Shown here piece after piece: positions 9,411 through 17,935 of a DNA stretch of 64,000 bases. Each line of letters starts with the position of its first letter. The first letter of the stretch is position 1. The translations under genes were made by a program, and so were the position numbers. The notes under the pieces were generated by a model. It saw nothing but the letters and a program-made list of their open reading frames with translations. It was not told the DNA's origin and did not search any database. This stretch comes from Martinezella dioscoreae (lineage in GTDB: Bacteria; Pseudomonadota; Alphaproteobacteria; Rhizobiales; Rhizobiaceae). Location: contig NZ_BLAJ01000002.1 in NCBI RefSeq assembly GCF_009176305.1, forward strand, positions 558,001-622,000, written 5' to 3'.

Positions 9411-10568
9411 GTGCTCGAACGAAATATCAAGGCGGTAGCGCCGACCATCCCGGAAATAGCTGCGCAATATGATCGCGTTGCCCTGGTCTTCCAGGGTGGC
9501 GGTGCGCTCGGCGCCTATCAGGCCGGCGTCTATCAGGCGCTTGCCGAAGCGGGATGCGAGCCGACCTGGCTCTCGGGCGTCTCCATCGGCGCAGTCAATG
9601 CCGCGATCATCGCCGGCAACGAGCCGGGCCGGCGATTGCAGCGTCTGGAGCAGTTCTGGCAGATCATTTCCGGCCGCAAGATCTGGGCCTATACGCCGGA
9701 AGGCGATTTCTTCCGCGATATCCGTAATCGCACCAGTTCCTGGATGACGATGACCATGGGCCAGCCCGGCTTCTTCAAGCCGCGCTTTCCCAACCCATGG
9801 TTCGAGCTGCCAGGAGCCGAGGGGGCAACCAGCTTCTACGATTCCGCGGAGTTGAAGAAGACGCTGGAAATGCTGATCGACTTCGACGTGCTGAACGATG
9901 GCAAGAAGCGCTTCAGCGTCGGCGCGGTGAATGTCCGCACCGGTAATTTCGTCTATTTCGACACCGACAAAGTACGCATCGGCCCCGAGCATATCATGGC
10001 GAGCGGCGCCCTGCCGCCGGCCTTGCCGTCCATCCGGATCGAAGGCGAATATTACTGGGACGGCGGCATCGTTTCGAATACGCCGCTGCAATATCTGCTC
10101 GATCAGGAAGAGGACCGCAGCTCGCTCGTCTTCCAGGTGGATCTCTTCAGTGCCCGCGGCGTCCTGCCGCGCAGCATGCCGGACGTGCTGTCGCGCCACA
10201 AGGACATCATGTATTCGAGCCGCACGCGGCAGAATACCGACAATTTCAAGCGTATTCACGGACTGAAGATGAAGCTCCTGAGCGCCCTAAAGCGTGTTCC
10301 GAAAGAGCAGTTGACTGCGGAAGAGGAAGAGCTGATTGCGGATTATTCCGATGCCGGCGTCGTCAATATCGTGCATCTGATCTATCAGCACAAGAACTAC
10401 GAAGGTCACGCCAAGGACTATGAGTTCTCCGGCACGTCGATGCGCGAGCATTGGGACATGGGCCTCGAAGATACCAAGCGCACGCTGCGCCATACCGACT
10501 GGCTGCTGCCACCTTTCAGCGACGATGCCGTCGCCATTCACGATCTTCACAGGGAAGACCCGGCCTGA
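9411..10568 (+). CDS. Patatin-like phospholipase with DUF3734 C-terminal domain
   Basis: A 385-residue serine hydrolase. The oxyanion motif GGGALGAYQAGV is at residues 29-40, the nucleophile is Ser58 in GVSIG, and the catalytic Asp217 is in DGG, so the Ser-Asp dyad is intact. The C-terminal third, including YSSRTRQNTDNF and the closing KRTLRHTDWLLPP, matches DUF3734. The start is GTG with GGAG 7 bases upstream. It lies 37 bp after adc. Patatins with DUF3734 often sit next to bdhA/adc in alphaproteobacteria, so a role in mobilising PHB granules or associated lipid is likely but unproven. Confidence 0.9.
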   Translation: MLERNIKAVAPTIPEIAAQYDRVALVFQGGGALGAYQAGVYQALAEAGCEPTWLSGVSIGAVNAAIIAGNEPGRRLQRLEQFWQIISGRKIWAYTPEGDFFRDIRNRTSSWMTMTMGQPGFFKPRFPNPWFELPGAEGATSFYDSAELKKTLEMLIDFDVLNDGKKRFSVGAVNVRTGNFVYFDTDKVRIGPEHIMASGALPPALPSIRIEGEYYWDGGIVSNTPLQYLLDQEEDRSSLVFQVDLFSARGVLPRSMPDVLSRHKDIMYSSRTRQNTDNFKRIHGLKMKLLSALKRVPKEQLTAEEEELIADYSDAGVVNIVHLIYQHKNYEGHAKDYEFSGTSMREHWDMGLEDTKRTLRHTDWLLPPFSDDAVAIHDLHREDPA

Positions 10569-10682
10569 GCCAATGGTGTTCTCGGCTCGACTCTGGTGAT
10601 ATCGGGCAGGAGCGAGCTGGGCTTAGCTTCAAGCTGTAATTCATGTTTCCAGCAAAACGCCTGTCTTTTTGCGGGACTGGCG

Positions 10683-11303
10683 TCAGCTCTGCTTGAGCCG
10701 ATGTCGATGGGCTGCCTGCTTGGAGCGATTACCGCACATCGCCATGCTGCACCAGCGTCTGCGGCGCCCGCGCGTATGATCAACGAACATCAAGGTGCAT
10801 GCGTGGCCTTCGCAGGCCTTCACATCGGAAAAATCTTCCGTGCAGACGAAACGTCCCAGCGCTTCGCCGATCGGTAATAGCAGCGATTCCGGTGAGCGCC
10901 ATTTCCGCATCGGCTGAAGGCAGAGTTCGCGATCTTCGCCCGGCTTTCTTGTGACAATCCGGCTAAAACCTTCATCGCGTTCCAGCAGACGGTTCAGCGG
11001 TTCCAGATCGTTCAAGGCCTCTGATGCCAGCGGCTTTCCCCTGTGGGAGTTTACGAAAGTTCTGAACCACTCACGCAGGCTTCTTGCCTGGTGGGCGACT
11101 TTGTCGAGTCCGCCCGGCAGCGCCTGCTTGCGCATGGCGGCAAGCGTTTCCCGCGGCACTAGGCCTGCCTGTTCCAGCCAGCGCAGCAGACCCTCTCCAT
11201 CGTCAATCCAGTCGATCGGCACATCCACCGGCGTTGCGACCGAATTGAGGAAATCCAGTCCGAGCGTGTCGCCAACGAAGATGGCGGGTGAACGGCTGTC
11301 CAT
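10683..11303 (-). CDS. CGNR zinc-finger protein (ABATE domain), putative regulator
   Basis: A 206-residue two-domain protein. The N-terminal ABATE-like domain (DTLGLDFLNSVATP) is followed by a short C-terminal CGNR zinc finger with ligands Cys164, Cys169, Cys185 and Cys190. The finger ends in CSMAMCGNRSK with a basic tail, which suggests nucleic-acid binding. ABATE/CGNR proteins are predicted stress-related transcriptional regulators. It is divergent from an alpha/beta hydrolase, with GTAACC-type repeats in the space between. Control of the hydrolase and of itself is inference from that layout. Confidence 0.88.
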   Translation of the reverse strand: MDSRSPAIFVGDTLGLDFLNSVATPVDVPIDWIDDGEGLLRWLEQAGLVPRETLAAMRKQALPGGLDKVAHQARSLREWFRTFVNSHRGKPLASEALNDLEPLNRLLERDEGFSRIVTRKPGEDRELCLQPMRKWRSPESLLLPIGEALGRFVCTEDFSDVKACEGHACTLMFVDHTRGRRRRWCSMAMCGNRSKQAAHRHRLKQS

Positions 11304-11390
11304 CGACTGCTCCTTATTCCGGCCGACAGGGGGCTGAAAGGCCGCTCGAAAACATAGCGACTATATAACCCTTCCAAAGCCTCTTGACAA

Positions 11391-11412
11391 GTTACGCAAG
11401 TGAAAAGTAACC
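11391..11412. promoter_or_regulatory. Candidate operator, distal GTTAC-N11-GTAAC dyad
   Basis: GTTAC at 11391-11395 and GTAAC at 11407-11411 form a 5-bp inverted repeat with an 11-base spacer. It overlaps the spacer of a possible sigma-70 promoter whose TTGACA begins at 11384. The same half-site recurs as a longer dyad just before the hydrolase start. Confidence 0.4.
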
Positions 11413-11565
11413 ATATCAGTGTCATTAAAGAGGTTATTTATTCCAACTGGCGGGAGAAGGCCAATGCTACTACAGAGGGCCGAGTTGTCCGCACTGATGA
11501 TGGCGTCTGTCGCTGATATCGGTGTCAACGCAGGCGCGTCCGCGGCATCATTTGAATTCTGAGAT

Positions 11566-11596
11566 GTAACCTAAAAAATAGATGTTCATAGGTTAC
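11566..11596. promoter_or_regulatory. Candidate operator, proximal GTAACCT-N17-AGGTTAC dyad
   Basis: Two perfect 7-bp arms, GTAACCT (11566-11572) and AGGTTAC (11590-11596), lie immediately upstream of the hydrolase Shine-Dalgarno (AAGGAG). The spacing places the half-sites just over two helical turns apart (24 bp start to start). Binding here would block initiation or translation of the hydrolase. The natural candidate binder is the divergent CGNR protein. Confidence 0.5.
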
Positions 11597-11610
11597 GAAA
11601 GGAGCTTAAG

Positions 11611-12453
11611 ATGACTGATATCACCTATCGCAGCGTCAATATCGAAGATGTCAAGGTTTTCTACCGTGAAGCGGGCTTGGCCGGCGCGGACAAGCTTCTG
11701 CTGCTGCATGGCTTCCCGACTTCCAGCCACATGTTCCGCGATCTCATCCCGCTTCTGGCGGATCGCTACCACATCATCGCCCCAGATCTACCCGGCTTCG
11801 GGCAATCCGACGCGCCGAAGGGCAGCAACACATTCGACAGCATCGCCGAGACGATCGACCGTTTCACGGAAGTCGTTGGCTTCGACCGTTTTGCCGTCTA
11901 TGTCTTCGATTATGGTGCGCCGACCGGCTTCCGACTGGCGTTGAAGCATCCGGAACGGATCACGGCGATCATCTCCCAGAACGGCAATGCCTATGAAGAG
12001 GGCTTGAGCGAAGGTTGGAATCCGATCCAAGCCTATTGGCGCGAAGCCTCCGATGAAAATCGTAATGCCCTGAAGGCATTCCTTCAGCCGGACGCGACGG
12101 CGTGGCAATACACGCACGGTGTCCCGGACCTCTCGAAGGTCTCTCCCGACGGCTATTCGCTCGATAGTCTCTATCTGGCCCGACCTGGTTCGGAGAAGGT
12201 GCAGCTCGATCTTTTCGGCGACTACAAAAGCAACGTCGCGCTCTATTCGACCTTCCAGAATTATTTCAGAACCTACAAGCCGCGTCTGCTTGCGGTCTGG
12301 GGCAGGCACGATCCCTTTTTCTTGCCGCCAGGTGCTGAGGCCTATCGCCGGGACATTCCAGACGCGGTGGTCAAATTCTTTGATACCGGCCATTTTGCTC
12401 TAGAAACCCACGCTGCCGAGATCGCAGTCGAAATCCGCGCTTTCTTGGGTTGA
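11611..12453 (+). CDS. Alpha/beta hydrolase, haloalkane dehalogenase/epoxide hydrolase-like
   Basis: A 280-residue alpha/beta-fold hydrolase. HGFPTSSHMFRDLIP gives the oxyanion region (residues 33-47) and the nucleophile is an aspartate, Asp100 in VFDYGAPTG, not a serine. The catalytic His261 is in GHFALE and an acid is in VWGRHDPFF. An Asp nucleophile is characteristic of haloalkane dehalogenases, fluoroacetate dehalogenases and epoxide hydrolases. Which of these applies cannot be told from the motifs. A strong AAGGAG site precedes the ATG. Tight control by the divergent CGNR protein is likely from the repeats between them. Confidence 0.85.
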   Translation: MTDITYRSVNIEDVKVFYREAGLAGADKLLLLHGFPTSSHMFRDLIPLLADRYHIIAPDLPGFGQSDAPKGSNTFDSIAETIDRFTEVVGFDRFAVYVFDYGAPTGFRLALKHPERITAIISQNGNAYEEGLSEGWNPIQAYWREASDENRNALKAFLQPDATAWQYTHGVPDLSKVSPDGYSLDSLYLARPGSEKVQLDLFGDYKSNVALYSTFQNYFRTYKPRLLAVWGRHDPFFLPPGAEAYRRDIPDAVVKFFDTGHFALETHAAEIAVEIRAFLG

Positions 12454-12463
12454 TATCAAGCTG

Positions 12464-12492
12464 GACCGCGCCGGCGCTCGATCGGCGCGGTC
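12464..12492. terminator. Hairpin after the hydrolase gene
   Basis: GACCGCGCCG and CGGCGCGGTC form a perfect 10-bp GC-rich stem 11 bp after the stop codon. No T-run follows, so it may end the message with Rho help or only protect the 3' end. Confidence 0.5.
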
Positions 12493-12683
12493 GGATCATT
12501 CGCAATGCAAATGGGAGGAGACCGCAAAGCTGATGCCTTTCGTGGTTTCCCCGGGAGCGCACCAGATCGCTTAGGCTCGGAGCCCTTCGTGGCATGTCTC
12601 ATGAAAGGCTGATCTTGTCTTGACGCTACCTTGACAATCCCAACGCAGATGGTTCGGCGAAATCAAATCCGCCGGACTTTCGC

Positions 12684-13634
12684 ATGAATCAAAAGACATT
12701 AGCTGCTGCGGCGCCGGAGCGCCTCCTATCCAAGATTTCCCCTTGTCCTGCGTTGCCGCCAACGGCTTCCCGACCGCCTATATCGCGATACATCGTCATC
12801 TGGAGAATATTGACCTTCGGCCTGCGCGTGCGCTGGAAGCGTGCTTTTCTCTTCTGGTGCCGCTTTGCTGCAAACCCGCTTCTGACTATTCGTTGGTGGC
12901 GCTTTATCGCGGCGTTCGCGGCTACGCGTGAATTACCGCCTCCGCATGACGAACTGCTGCAGAAACCGCTTTCGAAGTTTCTCGTCCACGGAATGCCCAA
13001 TTCCCGTCGGCTCTTCCTTCTCATCGAGCATTTTTCGATTGCTGAAACCATCCTCTCCAGAGACAGCATGATACGGCTCTGGCGCGGTGATTGGCTGGAA
13101 ATGGGCATAGTGCAAGGCAAATGCGAGGCATATGCATGCCACATTGCGCTCGCCGACCGCAGCGGCGGCCGCCATGAGGGTGCTTTCGCCATCAAACTCC
13201 TGCGCGTGAGCGATCAGGCTGTTCTTTGCACGGTCAGATTCATCTTCGTCAATCAAGGGGTAGAGGGGCGCTATACATTCGTTGTCGGGAGCATGCAGGG
13301 GCCGCGCAACGCGAAGCACCGTATCATCGAGGTAACTCGCGATCTCGCCGGCCTCAGGCCCAAAGAGGCGATCCTGATCGTGCTGCAGGGCCTGGCGGCG
13401 GAGGGAGGCATGCAGCACTTCCTTGCCATTTCGCAGGCAAGGCACCCGATTCAATATCGCCGGCGTTCTCGGCAATCGATGCTGCTATCGAACATCGATG
13501 CTTTCTGGCTTGAGCGTTCCGGCGAACCGGAGTGCGTCTACGGCTTCCAGATCCCCCATTCGAAAATTCAGAAAGAGGACAGGCGCAGCCAGAAAAAGTC
13601 GTGGTTCCTCAATATCGGCGAACTCTTCCACTGA
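12684..13634 (+). CDS. VirK/YbjX family protein (DUF535)
   Basis: A 316-residue protein of the DUF535 family. The recognisable core runs from about residue 90, with VGSMQGPRNAKHRIIEVTRDLAGLRPKEAILI. The C-terminal part has IQYRRRSRQSMLLSNIDAFW and an ending in the FQIP segment, the standard DUF535 order. Family members in enterics (YbjX, VirK) are PhoPQ-linked and contribute to antimicrobial-peptide resistance and virulence. No biochemical activity is established. Its neighbours are a two-component system and a PAP2 phosphatase, so an envelope role is plausible. No good Shine-Dalgarno is seen before the chosen ATG, so the N-terminus is uncertain. Confidence 0.8.
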   Translation: MNQKTLAAAAPERLLSKISPCPALPPTASRPPISRYIVIWRILTFGLRVRWKRAFLFWCRFAANPLLTIRWWRFIAAFAATRELPPPHDELLQKPLSKFLVHGMPNSRRLFLLIEHFSIAETILSRDSMIRLWRGDWLEMGIVQGKCEAYACHIALADRSGGRHEGAFAIKLLRVSDQAVLCTVRFIFVNQGVEGRYTFVVGSMQGPRNAKHRIIEVTRDLAGLRPKEAILIVLQGLAAEGGMQHFLAISQARHPIQYRRRSRQSMLLSNIDAFWLERSGEPECVYGFQIPHSKIQKEDRRSQKKSWFLNIGELFH

Positions 13635-13657
13635 CGGCCCGACCGCGGTGGCCTTGT

Positions 13658-14887
13658 TCAACAAAGCCGGCATTGTCCAGAGGCTGTATCCTGCTCACCG
13701 AAACCGCGCGTTTCTCCAGGCATACCGTCTGGCAAATGGATTGCGACCATGGCGCCGCCCTCGGGCCGATTTGCGAATTCAAGATGTCCGCCGTGGGCAG
13801 CCGCGATTGCCTGCACCACGGATAGTCCCAGCCCGGTGCCGCCGGTCGCCCGCGAACGCGAGGGGTCGCCGCGCCAGAAAGGGTTGACGGCGACGGCATC
13901 CATATCCTGCGGAAATCCGCGACCGTGATCGAGAACGCGAATGACGATCCTATCGTCCGCCAGCTGCTCGGTTTCGCATCGCAGCCATCCACCTTCGGCA
14001 GCGTAGCGGCACGCATTTTCGAGCAGCGCCAGCACGGCTTGGCGAATGCGGGGGGAGTCGGCTGAGATCCAGGCGGGTTTCAGCTCAGTTTCGACCTGCA
14101 GCTTGCTGGCTTCCAGCATGGGTTTTGCCGAGGCGATGACAGTCTCGACCAGCAGGGATGCGTCGATGCGCTGACGTTCCATCACGAGTTTCTGGCCGAT
14201 GGCGAGCGACAGGGTGCGCAGATCCTCGACAACCCGTCCCAGGCCTTCGACCTGCAAGAGGAGGTCGGAAATGATTTTCCGATCCATCGGAAACACGCCA
14301 TCGAGCATGCTCTGCAGCGATCCCTGCAGGATGGTCAACGGTGTGCGCAGCTCATGTGCAACCGCCATGTTGTTGAAGCGCAATCTTTCCTCCATCGTCT
14401 CCAGGCTGGTCGCAAGGGCGTTGAAGGTTTCAACGAGGCTCGCGACTTCGCGCGTGCTGCGATAGGAGGCTGCGACGCGGACGGAGAAGTCGCCGGACTT
14501 CAGGCCCTCGGCGGCGAAAGTGAGATCTTCGAGCGGGCGCGCAAGCCGCCGCGCCAGGAAGACGCCGATTACGGCGCAGAGTAGAGCCGACAAGAGGCCG
14601 AAAACGAGGACGGAGAGCTGCACCTTGAGATCCGTAGGTTCCGTCAGCGAAATGAGGTGTTCGACCAGGAGCTTAAGGGAATCTCCGTCGGGAACCTTGT
14701 TTTCGCTCAGCATCTTGTAGGTCGCCGCGGCCTTGGGCGGCAGGGCCTCGCTGATGCCTTGCTCCAGATAGGTCGCATACCAGTTGACCCCCAGATAGGT
14801 TAGGCCAACGCTGAGCAGCAGCATGATCGTGGTGACTATGGCCGTGAGCGTTGCAAGCGGCGCGCTGGGAATTCTCTGTCTTTTCAT
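13658..14887 (-). CDS. Sensor histidine kinase (HAMP, HisKA, HATPase)
   Basis: A 409-residue membrane sensor kinase. Two transmembrane helices (about 11-36 and 90-112) frame a short periplasmic loop of some 50 residues. A HAMP linker (ARRLARPLEDLT) follows, then the phosphoacceptor His178 in AHELRTP and an ATPase domain with N-box LLENACRYA, DHGRGF and GGTGLGLSVV. The start overlaps the stop of the response-regulator gene by 4 bp (ATGA), so the pair is translationally coupled. The small sensor loop and the partner's type resemble BaeS/AdeS-like envelope-stress systems, but the signal is unknown. Confidence 0.92.
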   Translation of the reverse strand: MKRQRIPSAPLATLTAIVTTIMLLLSVGLTYLGVNWYATYLEQGISEALPPKAAATYKMLSENKVPDGDSLKLLVEHLISLTEPTDLKVQLSVLVFGLLSALLCAVIGVFLARRLARPLEDLTFAAEGLKSGDFSVRVAASYRSTREVASLVETFNALATSLETMEERLRFNNMAVAHELRTPLTILQGSLQSMLDGVFPMDRKIISDLLLQVEGLGRVVEDLRTLSLAIGQKLVMERQRIDASLLVETVIASAKPMLEASKLQVETELKPAWISADSPRIRQAVLALLENACRYAAEGGWLRCETEQLADDRIVIRVLDHGRGFPQDMDAVAVNPFWRGDPSRSRATGGTGLGLSVVQAIAAAHGGHLEFANRPEGGAMVAIHLPDGMPGETRGFGEQDTASGQCRLC

Positions 14888-15576
14888 CGCGGATCCGAAA
14901 AGCGATAGCCGATGCCGCGCACGGCGGGAAAGAAGCCGATCTGCCCCATTTCTTCCAGTTTGCGCCTGAGATTAGAGATGTGGGTATCGACTGTACGCAC
15001 CAGAGCATCGCTTTCCGGCAGGCAGGCATCGAGAATATCTGCTCGCGCGAAAGCCTGGGTCGGATGGCGGATCATGTAGGCGAGTATGCGGAATTCGCTG
15101 AGTGTCAGCGGCAATGCGATACGACGCTCGTCCTTGTTGACGAAGACGGTATAGCTGCCAAAATCAACCTCCAGCGCACCGAAGCGCTTGATGGCATCAG
15201 CCCGATCGCCATGCGTGCGGCGCAGGACCGCTCTCACACGGGCAACGACCTCCTGCGGGTTGAATGGCTTGACGATATAGTCGTCGGCGCCGAGGCGCAA
15301 CCCGCTCAGGCGGTCTATGTCATCAGCGACGGCGGTGACCATGATGACCGGTGTTGAGCCCGCCTGGCGCAGCCGGCCGAGCACACCGAAGCCATCCAGT
15401 TTCGGCAGGCGAACATCCAGCAACACCAGGTCCGGCTTCAAAAGCGCATGGTGCTGCAAAGCGGTTTCACCATCGCCGGCGCGAACCGTGCGAAAGCCGT
15501 CCCGCGTCAGATAGCCATCGAGTATCTGTGCGATTGCCGGTTCATCCTCGACGATGAGAACGAGACTGTTATCCAA
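14884..15576 (-). CDS. OmpR/PhoB-type response regulator (BaeR/AdeR-like)
   Basis: A 230-residue response regulator. The receiver domain has the acidic pair in VEDEP, the phosphorylated Asp54 in LLDVRLP and Lys103 in VKPFNP. A winged-helix output domain follows, with DTHISNLRRKLEEMG and RGIGYRF. The sequence IDRLSGLRLGADDYIVKPFNPQEVVARVRAVLRRT is reminiscent of BaeR/AdeR regulators of efflux and envelope genes. It lies upstream of its kinase with a 4-bp overlap and is divergent from the PAP2 phosphatase gene, a plausible target. Confidence 0.93.
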   Translation of the reverse strand: MDNSLVLIVEDEPAIAQILDGYLTRDGFRTVRAGDGETALQHHALLKPDLVLLDVRLPKLDGFGVLGRLRQAGSTPVIMVTAVADDIDRLSGLRLGADDYIVKPFNPQEVVARVRAVLRRTHGDRADAIKRFGALEVDFGSYTVFVNKDERRIALPLTLSEFRILAYMIRHPTQAFARADILDACLPESDALVRTVDTHISNLRRKLEEMGQIGFFPAVRGIGYRFSDPR

Positions 15577-15779
15577 ACCCTAGCGCCCTGTGTTTCTTCC
15601 GTTTTTCGTTGGGCTTTATCGCCCTAACCTTACTATTGCGGACAAAGCAGGCTTCCGCAATTTCCAAACAGCTTTCCGATCGTTCGACGGTCGATTCTGA
15701 ACACGGCCTTGATGCGATCTTCGCCATTTCTTGACAATCGGGCTTCAGCTTGGCGCCGTTCCGCCTCTGGAGACATGGC

Positions 15780-16541
15780 ATGTGGAAATTTGCATCGAAT
15801 TCTTGGAGCTCCGGTTCCGGTCAAGTGCGGCCGCGTCAGTTGCGAGCAGCCCCGGATAGCGACTTGGCTGTTATCGGCATGATGATCGTCTGGACCAGCT
15901 TTGTCTTTGTGGTCTTTCCGAAGCTCGATCTGGCGGTCGCGCGCTTGTTTACACGTGGGCATGCTTTCTGGCTGGCGGAGAATCCCTGGCTGAAAGCGGT
16001 GAGGGACATTGCTCGTCAAAGCCAGCCTTATATTCTCGGCACCATGGCTGTCATCATCGTCCTGCATGTTTTCCTGCCACGGCGATTGCGGTTCTGCCCT
16101 CCTCACAAACCGCTTTTCGTGCTCCTGAGCTTTGCCGCCGGGCCGCTATTGGTGGTGCAGACGCTAAAAGTAGCGATTGGACGCGTGCGCCCTCGTCAGC
16201 TGATCGAGTTCGGGGGCACAGCTGATTTTACCCCGGTGTGGCAGTTTTCGGCAGCGTGCACCCGCAATTGTTCCTTCCCTTCCGGCGAAGCAGCCGCGGC
16301 TGCTGCGGCGCTGTCCCTATTGATATTTGTGCCTGTGGGGCGCAGATGGATTGCTGCGGTGATCCTGGTACCATGCTCGCTGTTCGTGGCGTTCAACCGC
16401 GTGATCTTTGGTGCTCATTTCCTGTCGGATGTCATGCTCGGGTGGCTTCTGACCATGTTTGCCATGGCCATGGTCTGGCGCTGGATCGAAGCGAATTCGC
16501 GGATGATCGATCGGCACGTCACGCGCCTGATGTTCAGATGA
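15780..16541 (+). CDS. PAP2-family membrane phosphatase
   Basis: A 253-residue integral membrane protein with about six transmembrane helices. The three PAP2 motifs are present: KVAIGRVRPR, then CSFPSGEAA, then FNRVIFGAHFLSDV. Motif 2 normally reads PSGH; here the histidine is replaced by Glu, a variant I recall from LpxF-like branches of the family. The third-motif His and Asp are kept. Likely substrates are phosphorylated lipids such as lipid A or undecaprenyl/phosphatidyl phosphates at the periplasmic face. The ATG at 15780 has TGGAG upstream; a TTG at 15750 is an alternative start. It is divergent from a two-component system. Confidence 0.85.
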   Translation: MWKFASNSWSSGSGQVRPRQLRAAPDSDLAVIGMMIVWTSFVFVVFPKLDLAVARLFTRGHAFWLAENPWLKAVRDIARQSQPYILGTMAVIIVLHVFLPRRLRFCPPHKPLFVLLSFAAGPLLVVQTLKVAIGRVRPRQLIEFGGTADFTPVWQFSAACTRNCSFPSGEAAAAAAALSLLIFVPVGRRWIAAVILVPCSLFVAFNRVIFGAHFLSDVMLGWLLTMFAMAMVWRWIEANSRMIDRHVTRLMFR

Positions 16542-17081
16542 TCCCATCGTTATGGAAGCAGGCGCCGACATCCTTGTTCAGCCCTGTTTGCGATCGCCGC
16601 GGAGCGGGATTGGCTGCCGGGTGTCGCCGCAATGCGACAGTCCCAGGCAAACCCCATGTTACAAACCTTAATACAACGTTTCTTCACCTTTCTTTCGATC
16701 AGGGGTTACCTATTTAGCGTTGGCCATGCCGTCGGACGCGATTGAGGCCGGTAAGGCGGATGGTGAAGGGACCTTGGCGGGGTGAGAGTGACGGGATGGG
16801 GTTGGTAGATTGGGCGTTGCGCGGAATGCTCGACCCGGATGGCCGACGCAGGATGCGCTCCCGCAGAGACCATTACGAGCCGTGGGTCGTGCTGGCCGTG
16901 GAAAGTTTCGAGCGGGAAATGCTGGCCTTCTACAGGCGTTCGCAGTTCAAGCTTGTTCATACCGCGGCGTGACGGCCGCGACGCCAACGCAATAGAGCAT
17001 GTGAAAGCCGTCGCCGCAGTCGGCAGTGAATGTAGGGGATGTTGCAAGCACTCCAGGGACGCGCTTGCGCCGTGAATGGCG
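16542..17081. other. Sparse region between PAP2 and O-methyltransferase genes
   Basis: The only candidate is a short plus-strand ORF at 16742-16972 (separate entry). No repeat or RNA gene is recognised. Overlapping frames on the minus strand (16706-17188) run into the O-methyltransferase and show no protein-like features. Confidence 0.4.
16742..16972 (+). CDS. Possible small basic protein, unrecognised
   Basis: A 76-codon frame from a TTG; ATG at 16760 or 16796 would give shorter products. The product is Arg-rich in the first half (DPDGRRRMRSRRDHYEP) and ends in an amphipathic helix-like stretch (VESFEREMLAFYRR). No clear Shine-Dalgarno is seen and I recognise no family. It is listed because the gap is otherwise empty and the composition looks protein-like, but it may not be translated. 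Confidence 0.25.
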   Translation: MRPVRRMVKGPWRGESDGMGLVDWALRGMLDPDGRRRMRSRRDHYEPWVVLAVESFEREMLAFYRRSQFKLVHTAA

Positions 17082-17759
17082 TCATCCGATCCGCATCGAC
17101 AGTTCGATATCTTCGGCGAACGGTACGGACATATATCCGCTTGCCGGCGACCGCACCCATGCCAAGTAATCGGGGCAGAAATCCGCATTGTCGGCCAGCA
17201 CGAGAGCTCCCGGCCTTAGGCGGCTTTCCACCAGCCTCAGAATGTCCGGATAGAGCGCCTTGGCGCCATCGAGAAGCAACAGGTCGATAGCATCGGGCAG
17301 ATCGGCGCTCAGCGTCTGCAGGGCATCGCCTTCCCGGATCTCTACGAGATCGATGAGGCCAGCGGCTTTTAGATGTTCCCGCGCCCGTGCCACTTTGGAG
17401 GGTTCGAATTCGGTGGTGATCAGACGCCCGCCGCCATTGTCCCGCAGCGCGGCCGCAAGGTGAAGGGTGGAGATGCCGAAGGAAGTTCCGAATTCGACGA
17501 TGGTGCGGGCTCCCGTGCTTCGCGCCAGCATATAGAGCAAGGTTCCAGCCTCGCGCGAGACCGCGAGCGGTATGTCCTTCAGCCGGGCATAGAAATCGAG
17601 GTAGTCGGTTTTGCTGCGCACCAGACGCGCGCGTTCCTCGCTGGAAAGGCCGCCCCAGTAGGCGGCGACCGATGGAGTTGTCGCGGGCGACGTCGCATCG
17701 GCTTCCTCGAACAGGCGATCGAGCAAGGGTGCGAGCGGGGCGTTCGTCAGGGACGTCAT
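17082..17759 (-). CDS. O-methyltransferase-like SAM enzyme
   Basis: A 225-residue class I methyltransferase of the Methyltransf_3/24 group. The SAM loop is VEFGTSFGISTLHLA, the ribose-binding acid is in TTEFEPSKVARARE, and DLLLLDGAKALYPDIL gives the metal/substrate Asp region common in caffeoyl-CoA-type O-methyltransferases. GGAG lies 7 bases before the start. A palindrome 43 bp upstream matches one in front of the neighbouring cyclase/TetR pair. Co-regulation by that TetR protein is therefore likely. Its substrate is unknown. Confidence 0.85.
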   Translation of the reverse strand: MTSLTNAPLAPLLDRLFEEADATSPATTPSVAAYWGGLSSEERARLVRSKTDYLDFYARLKDIPLAVSREAGTLLYMLARSTGARTIVEFGTSFGISTLHLAAALRDNGGGRLITTEFEPSKVARAREHLKAAGLIDLVEIREGDALQTLSADLPDAIDLLLLDGAKALYPDILRLVESRLRPGALVLADNADFCPDYLAWVRSPASGYMSVPFAEDIELSMRIG

Positions 17760-17801
17760 GTTTTTCTCCGTTCAGGACTGAAGTTTTCGTTGGCGACAAA
17801 T

Positions 17802-17814
17802 ACGAATAATTCGT
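17802..17814. promoter_or_regulatory. Candidate TetR operator upstream of the O-methyltransferase
   Basis: ACGAAT-A-ATTCGT is a perfect 13-bp palindrome. With its flanks (AAATACGAATAATTCGTC) it matches the site at 19169-19186 at 17 of 18 positions. It lies 43-55 bp upstream of the O-methyltransferase start. Confidence 0.6.
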
Positions 17815-17935
17815 CGCTTTTCATAATCGCGTCGGCCGATGTTGGCGTGGAATGCATTTATGTTTTTGAAAATATTCAGTAAATCCGAGAGCTGATCACA
17901 TCCGGTGCAATCTCGTGAGAGCTGTCATTCGCATT

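Larger units (their letters stand above)
11304..11610. other. Divergent control region of the CGNR gene and the hydrolase
   Basis: No gene is seen. The region contains two GTTAC/GTAAC dyads and a TTGACA hexamer at 11384-11389 followed about 17 bases later by a weak TAACCA/CATATC -10 candidate on the plus strand. Confidence 0.5.
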
